Below are positions 60,529 to 64,000 of a DNA stretch of 64,000 bases, in pieces (positions within the stretch are counted from its first letter, which is position 1; every line of letters begins with the position of its first letter). The stretch comes from Mycolicibacterium fortuitum subsp. fortuitum (GTDB taxonomy: Bacteria; Actinomycetota; Actinomycetes; Mycobacteriales; Mycobacteriaceae), in contig NZ_AP025518.1 in assembly GCF_022179545.1 (NCBI RefSeq), positions 1,116,001 through 1,180,000 of the forward strand, given 5' to 3'. The notes beneath the pieces were generated by a model, which saw only the letters and a program-made list of their open reading frames with translations, had not been told where the DNA came from and did not search any database. The position numbers and the translations under genes were made by a program.

Positions 60529-62252
60529 CGGCGAAAACCCTCGACGAACGTCATCCCGTGCTGCGCTGGGCCTGGGGCCTGGTGCGGCTGGACTTCACCG
60601 GCATCGCCGTGGGAGCCCTGTTCTTCTGTCTCTCCCTGACCCCGTCGCTGCTGCCGCGCGACTGGTTGTTCGCCGGGCTGATCGGTGGCATCAACGCCGC
60701 CATCGGTTACGGCATCGGGGTGCTGCTGGGAAAAGGTCTGTACCGCTTCGCTTTGCGGCGCCGGGCATGGTGGCCGCCGGGCAAGCGGGTCCTGCTGGGC
60801 CTCAAATCGGTCGTGGTGATCGGGGCCATCGCCGCGTCCATCCTGATGCTCATCCCCGCAGCGGCCTGGCAGCGGCAGGTCTCGGCGCTGATGGGAATGG
60901 AAGGTCCGGCCACCACAGGCTATCTGCGCACCCTGATCATCGCGGTCGCGGTGGCGGCAGGGCTGATCGCCACCGCCCGGCTGCTGCGCGACATCGTGCG
61001 ACTGCTGGCCAGGATGTTCATCCGCCGCTGGCATCTGCACCGGGAGGTAGCCCAGTTCATCGGTACCGCCATCGTGGTGGTGCTGGTGGTCACGCTGGTC
61101 AACGGCGTGCTCTACCGCGGCTTTCTGGCCGGGGCCAGCCGGGTCTTCCAACCACAGAACTCCACCACCCGCGAGGGTGTCAGCCAACCTTCCGAGCCCG
61201 AAAGGTCCGGCAGCCCAGCCTCATTCGCCGACTGGGACTCGCTGGGATTTCAGGGCCGCAACTTCGTGGCCACCGGTCCGCGCGCGGCCGAACTCGAAGA
61301 GGTCAACGGCGCGCCCGCCAAGGAGCCCATCCGGGTGTACGCCGGCCTGCACACCGGCGACACCGACGATCAACGGATCGCGGTGTTGCTCAGCGAACTC
61401 GAGCGCACCCATGCCTTCGACCGCAAGCTGCTGGTGATCGTACCCACCACCGGAACCGGTTGGGTCAACCCGGTGGCCGCCCGCGCGCTCGAGCTGATGT
61501 ACAACGGTGACACCGCCATGGTCGGTATGCAGTATTCCTATCTGCCGAGCTGGATTTCGTTCATGGGCGACCGGGAGAAGTCCATGAACAACGGCCGGTT
61601 GATGATCGACGCGATCCATGCGCGGTGGGAACAGCTGCCGCCCGAGCACCGCCCCGAGCTCGTCCTGTACGGGGAGAGCCTGGGATCGATGGCCGGCCAG
61701 GGCGCGTTCAGCTGGCTGCCCGACATTTCCAGGATGGGCTTCTCCTCGGTGCTGTGGGTCGGCCCGCCCAACGCCAGCCCGCTGTGGCGCGGCCTGACCG
61801 TACGCCGCGATCCCGGTACCCCCGAAGTTCGTCCCCGTTACGACAACGGCCGTACCGTCCGGTTCTCCGAGGCCGCCGACGCCGCCGAGATCGCCCATGA
61901 CGCGGCCCCGCCGTGGGAGGGCACCCGGGTGCTGTTCCTGCAGCATCCGTCGGACCCGATCGTCTGGTGGTCGACGGATCTGCTGTTCTCCGAACCGGAT
62001 TGGTTGGTAGAGCCACCAGGAGGGGACCGCACCGCCTCCATGCGCTGGTATCCGATCATCACCTTCTGGCAGGTAGCCGCAGACATCACCAACGCGTCGA
62101 GCGTTCCCAACGGGCACGGGCACAACTACGGTGAGTCGGTACTGGACGGCTGGGCAGCCGTGGCACCGCCGCCGGGATGGACGCCTGAGGACACCGAGCG
62201 TATCCGCGTCGCGCTGGACAAGACCGTCGCCAACGACGGACCCGAATACTGA
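60525..62252 (+). CDS. Membrane alpha/beta hydrolase (Abhydrolase_9 type)
   Basis: A 575-aa protein with four to five N-terminal membrane segments (about 25-190) and a C-terminal hydrolase domain. The nucleophile is the Ser in [11 protein letters not shown] (about 388-398), with Asp in [11 protein letters not shown] and His in [20 protein letters not shown] is a conserved block. The catalytic part probably faces outward, acting on a lipid or cell wall ester. It is translationally coupled to purL and followed by the CPBP protease with a 1-bp overlap. Confidence 0.88.
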   Translation: MTAKTLDERHPVLRWAWGLVRLDFTGIAVGALFFCLSLTPSLLPRDWLFAGLIGGINAAIGYGIGVLLGKGLYRFALRRRAWWPPGKRVLLGLKSVVVIGAIAASILMLIPAAAWQRQVSALMGMEGPATTGYLRTLIIAVAVAAGLIATARLLRDIVRLLARMFIRRWHLHREVAQFIGTAIVVVLVVTLVNGVLYRGFLAGASRVFQPQNSTTREGVSQPSEPERSGSPASFADWDSLGFQGRNFVATGPRAAELEEVNGAPAKEPIRVYAGLHTGDTDDQRIAVLLSELERTHAFDRKLLVIVPTTGTGWVNPVAARALELMYNGDTAMVGMQYSYLPSWISFMGDREKSMNNGRLMIDAIHARWEQLPPEHRPELVLYGESLGSMAGQGAFSWLPDISRMGFSSVLWVGPPNASPLWRGLTVRRDPGTPEVRPRYDNGRTVRFSEAADAAEIAHDAAPPWEGTRVLFLQHPSDPIVWWSTDLLFSEPDWLVEPPGGDRTASMRWYPIITFWQVAADITNASSVPNGHGHNYGESVLDGWAAVAPPPGWTPEDTERIRVALDKTVANDGPEY

Positions 62253-62902
62253 TGGCGGCGGGCCGGATTCGCGCGGTGACGCTGGCCGCAGGCCTGGTCG
62301 CGTGGAAGGGGCTGGTGGATCCCCGGTTGCCGGCCCGGTGGCAGCCGCTGGTGCGGGCGGGACTCGGCAGTGCGTTACTGCTCGGAACCGGGGCAGCGCC
62401 CGGGCTACGGCCACCGGCGTTGTGGTCAGGTCTGCGCCTGGGTACGGCGGCCGCGACCGCGGTGAGCGCCGGTGTGGCGGCGACCTCGGCGGTGCCGATC
62501 GTGCGCACCGAGATGCGCAGGAAGACCCTGCCCGATGCGCCCGGGCGCTGGCTGGCGCTGCGGATCCCGCTCGGTACCGTCTGGCCGGAGGAGGCGGCCT
62601 TCCGTGCCGCACTGGGCACCGTGGGTGCCGAAGCGTTCGGCCCCACCGGCGGTCAGGTGCTGCAGGCGACCGCGTTCGGGCTGTCACACATTGCAGACGC
62701 CCGCGCCGCGGGCCAACCCGTGATCCCGACCGTGCTGGCCACCGGCGCCGCCGGATGGGTGTTCGGCTGGCTGGCGCGGCGCTCGGCGAGCCTGGTCGCG
62801 CCGATGCTGGCGCACCTTGCGATCAACGAAGCGGGGGCGTTGGCTGCACTGGCCTCCCGAGCCGGGTCAGCAGCGCTGCCACCGCGAGGATCGCGACCGT
62901 GA
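62252..62902 (+). CDS. CPBP-family intramembrane metalloprotease (CAAX/Abi type)
   Basis: A 216-aa membrane protein with the three CPBP motifs: EEAAFR (Glu113, Glu114, Arg118), FGLSHI (His146), and HLAIN (His188, Asn192). Family members cleave prenylated or membrane peptides; the bacterial substrates are mostly unknown. It is at the end of the purL unit and corresponds to Rv0804. Its last 80 bp overlap the convergent permease. Confidence 0.9.
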   Translation: MAAGRIRAVTLAAGLVAWKGLVDPRLPARWQPLVRAGLGSALLLGTGAAPGLRPPALWSGLRLGTAAATAVSAGVAATSAVPIVRTEMRRKTLPDAPGRWLALRIPLGTVWPEEAAFRAALGTVGAEAFGPTGGQVLQATAFGLSHIADARAAGQPVIPTVLATGAAGWVFGWLARRSASLVAPMLAHLAINEAGALAALASRAGSAALPPRGSRP

Positions 62903-64000
62903 TGATCACCGGCCACAGGGCGGACATCGAGAAATCGGTGACCCGCAGCGGGATCAGCACCACGCAGACCGCCACCACCGCCAGCAGCACCCGCGGGGCC
63001 TGCTGCGCTGCGGCCGAACCCTCGATGCGCGAATTGGCTTCGCCGACAATCACATAGACCACCAGCAGGAGCAGGGCAGGAACCAGCATCTGCAGCCTGC
63101 CGATGTGATCCTGGAACCGGGAGAACGTCAACGCCAGCACGCACATCACCGCGGGAACCAGTATCGCCACCTCCGGACCGGCGCCGAACAACCGACCGGC
63201 GACTCGGGTGGCCGCCCACATCAGGGCCAGCAACGCGGCCGAACCCAGGCACAACGCCCCGGTGGTGAACCAGTAGTACCCGGCGTCGGCGAAGAACTGC
63301 GAGATCACCAGTGACAGATTCACGGCGGTGCTGTGAAACCCACCGGTCGCGCCCACGTTGGCGGCCACCAGCAGCGTCGCCGCGGCCAGCGCCGTGACCG
63401 CCACCGCGGTGCCCACCGGACGCGCCACCGACTCCAGACGACCGCTCACCACGGTGGCCGCCTCGAAACCGACCAGGCCGAGGCCGAGCGGAATGGCTGC
63501 CGCGGTGGCCAGCAGCGCCGAATCGACGTGTGAGCCACCCATCACCATCGGTGGCGTGCCCGCCGCCACCCGAGCCAGGATCGCCAGCGCCAGATAGAAG
63601 AACACCAACAGGCCGACACCGGCCAGTGCGCCGGCGGTCGCACCCACCGCTCTGGTGGGCAGGTAGGCCACGACCGCGCCTGCGATGACCACCACGGCCA
63701 CCGACCAACCCGGCCACCACCATCCGGCCAGTGCGGTCTCCGGATCGGGGGCGCCGGCCAACGGCTGCAGCGCGAGCATGAGGGCTGCGCCCACACCCAA
63801 CAGCGCATACGCCGCCAGTTGGACGAGACTGGTGAACCGCCCGGCCGCCGGACCGATGACGGCGGCGACCAGATCGCCCGTCGAGGCCGCCTGCGGCGCA
63901 TGCCGGTGCAGGCGGGCGAACGTGAAGACCAAGACCGCGGCGATCGCCGCGGCGCTCAGCGCGGCCACCCCGTTGAAGGCCGCGGCCCCGATCGGGGCGA
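62823..64000 (-). CDS. APC-type amino acid permease (5' end outside window)
   Basis: C-terminal about 392 residues of an amino acid/polyamine permease; the frame is open to the right edge, so the first two or three membrane segments and the start are missing (a GTG at 63968 is in frame but internal). About ten hydrophobic segments are visible, with the APC loop GLVGFEAATVVSGRLESVARPVGTA. Different from the permease at 33.3 kb. The 3' end overlaps the CPBP gene by 80 bp. Confidence 0.85.
   Translation of the reverse strand, partial: APIGAAAFNGVAALSAAAIAAVLVFTFARLHRHAPQAASTGDLVAAVIGPAAGRFTSLVQLAAYALLGVGAALMLALQPLAGAPDPETALAGWWWPGWSVAVVVIAGAVVAYLPTRAVGATAGALAGVGLLVFFYLALAILARVAAGTPPMVMGGSHVDSALLATAAAIPLGLGLVGFEAATVVSGRLESVARPVGTAVAVTALAAATLLVAANVGATGGFHSTAVNLSLVISQFFADAGYYWFTTGALCLGSAALLALMWAATRVAGRLFGAGPEVAILVPAVMCVLALTFSRFQDHIGRLQMLVPALLLLVVYVIVGEANSRIEGSAAAQQAPRVLLAVVAVCVVLIPLRVTDFSMSALWPVIITVAILAVAALLTRLGRPVQPTPPLR

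Overview
The window is high-GC DNA from a mycobacterium, most likely a fast-growing Mycolicibacterium. Gene order from about 6.1 kb to the right end closely follows, from memory, the M. tuberculosis block Rv0756c-Rv0804 (phoPR, HIT protein, cyp51 operon, aldA, purD, purB-cyp126, purC-ptrB, purSQ, encapsulin, pepC, purL). Two things point to a fast grower: a relZ gene (RNase HII-like domain fused to an alarmone synthetase, described in M. smegmatis) and several genes I do not associate with M. tuberculosis at this place. The exact species cannot be fixed from the sequence alone.

Layout. 0-6 kb: a large cyclase/ATPase regulator running off the left edge, three exported hydrolases (VanX-type dipeptidase, cutinase, cellulase-like glycosidase), a small acidic protein, an HNH nuclease and a tRNA-Thr(TGT). 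6-11.6 kb: a protein with twelve tandem decapeptides, the PhoP-PhoR two-component system behind CACAG direct repeats, a HIT protein, a DesA-type acyl-ACP desaturase and an SDR. 11.5-18.1 kb (minus strand): a TetR-led oxidative operon (CYP123, SDR, CYP51, ferredoxin, NTF2-fold protein, NDMA-type alcohol dehydrogenase), ended by a strong intrinsic terminator. 18.3-23.2 kb (plus strand): a divergent catabolic operon (aldehyde dehydrogenase, SDR, beta-hydroxyacid dehydrogenase, carboxymuconolactone decarboxylase family protein, unknown protein). The same 12-bp inverted repeat stands in front of both operons, so one TetR probably controls both.

23.2-27.6 kb (minus strand) is the most accessory-looking part. 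Two paralogous EspA/EspE-family (type VII secretion) proteins are interleaved with four small lipoproteins. One EspA/E-like protein has an intact C-terminal domain resembling domains of polymorphic toxins; the other is cut by a frameshift. This is the best candidate for an undescribed effector/immunity-type locus.

27.7-64 kb: M15 peptidase, a TetR plus CYP125-like P450, then purine biosynthesis genes (purD, purB, purC, purS-purQ, purL) scattered among regulators, permeases, two Rv-type hydrolases, relZ, CYP126, a TehA-like carrier, an AbiEi/DUF559 protein, a DoxX/TetR divergent pair with a large operator, glutathione peroxidase, an FAD dehydrogenase, a DyP-encapsulin nanocompartment operon with a beta-propeller membrane protein behind it, an M18 aminopeptidase, a Na+/H+ antiporter, a membrane alpha/beta hydrolase, a CPBP protease and an APC permease cut by the right edge.

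Regulatory pattern: at least sixteen genes have a TANNNT hexamer ending 6-8 nt before the start codon and no Shine-Dalgarno, as expected for leaderless mRNAs, including the heads of all five purine units. Several convergent gene pairs overlap by 4-80 bp at their 3' ends. Apart from the last part of one intergenic region of about 190 bp (18110-18298), no stretch over about 155 bp lacks a gene. No insertion sequence, CRISPR array, rRNA or prophage was seen.
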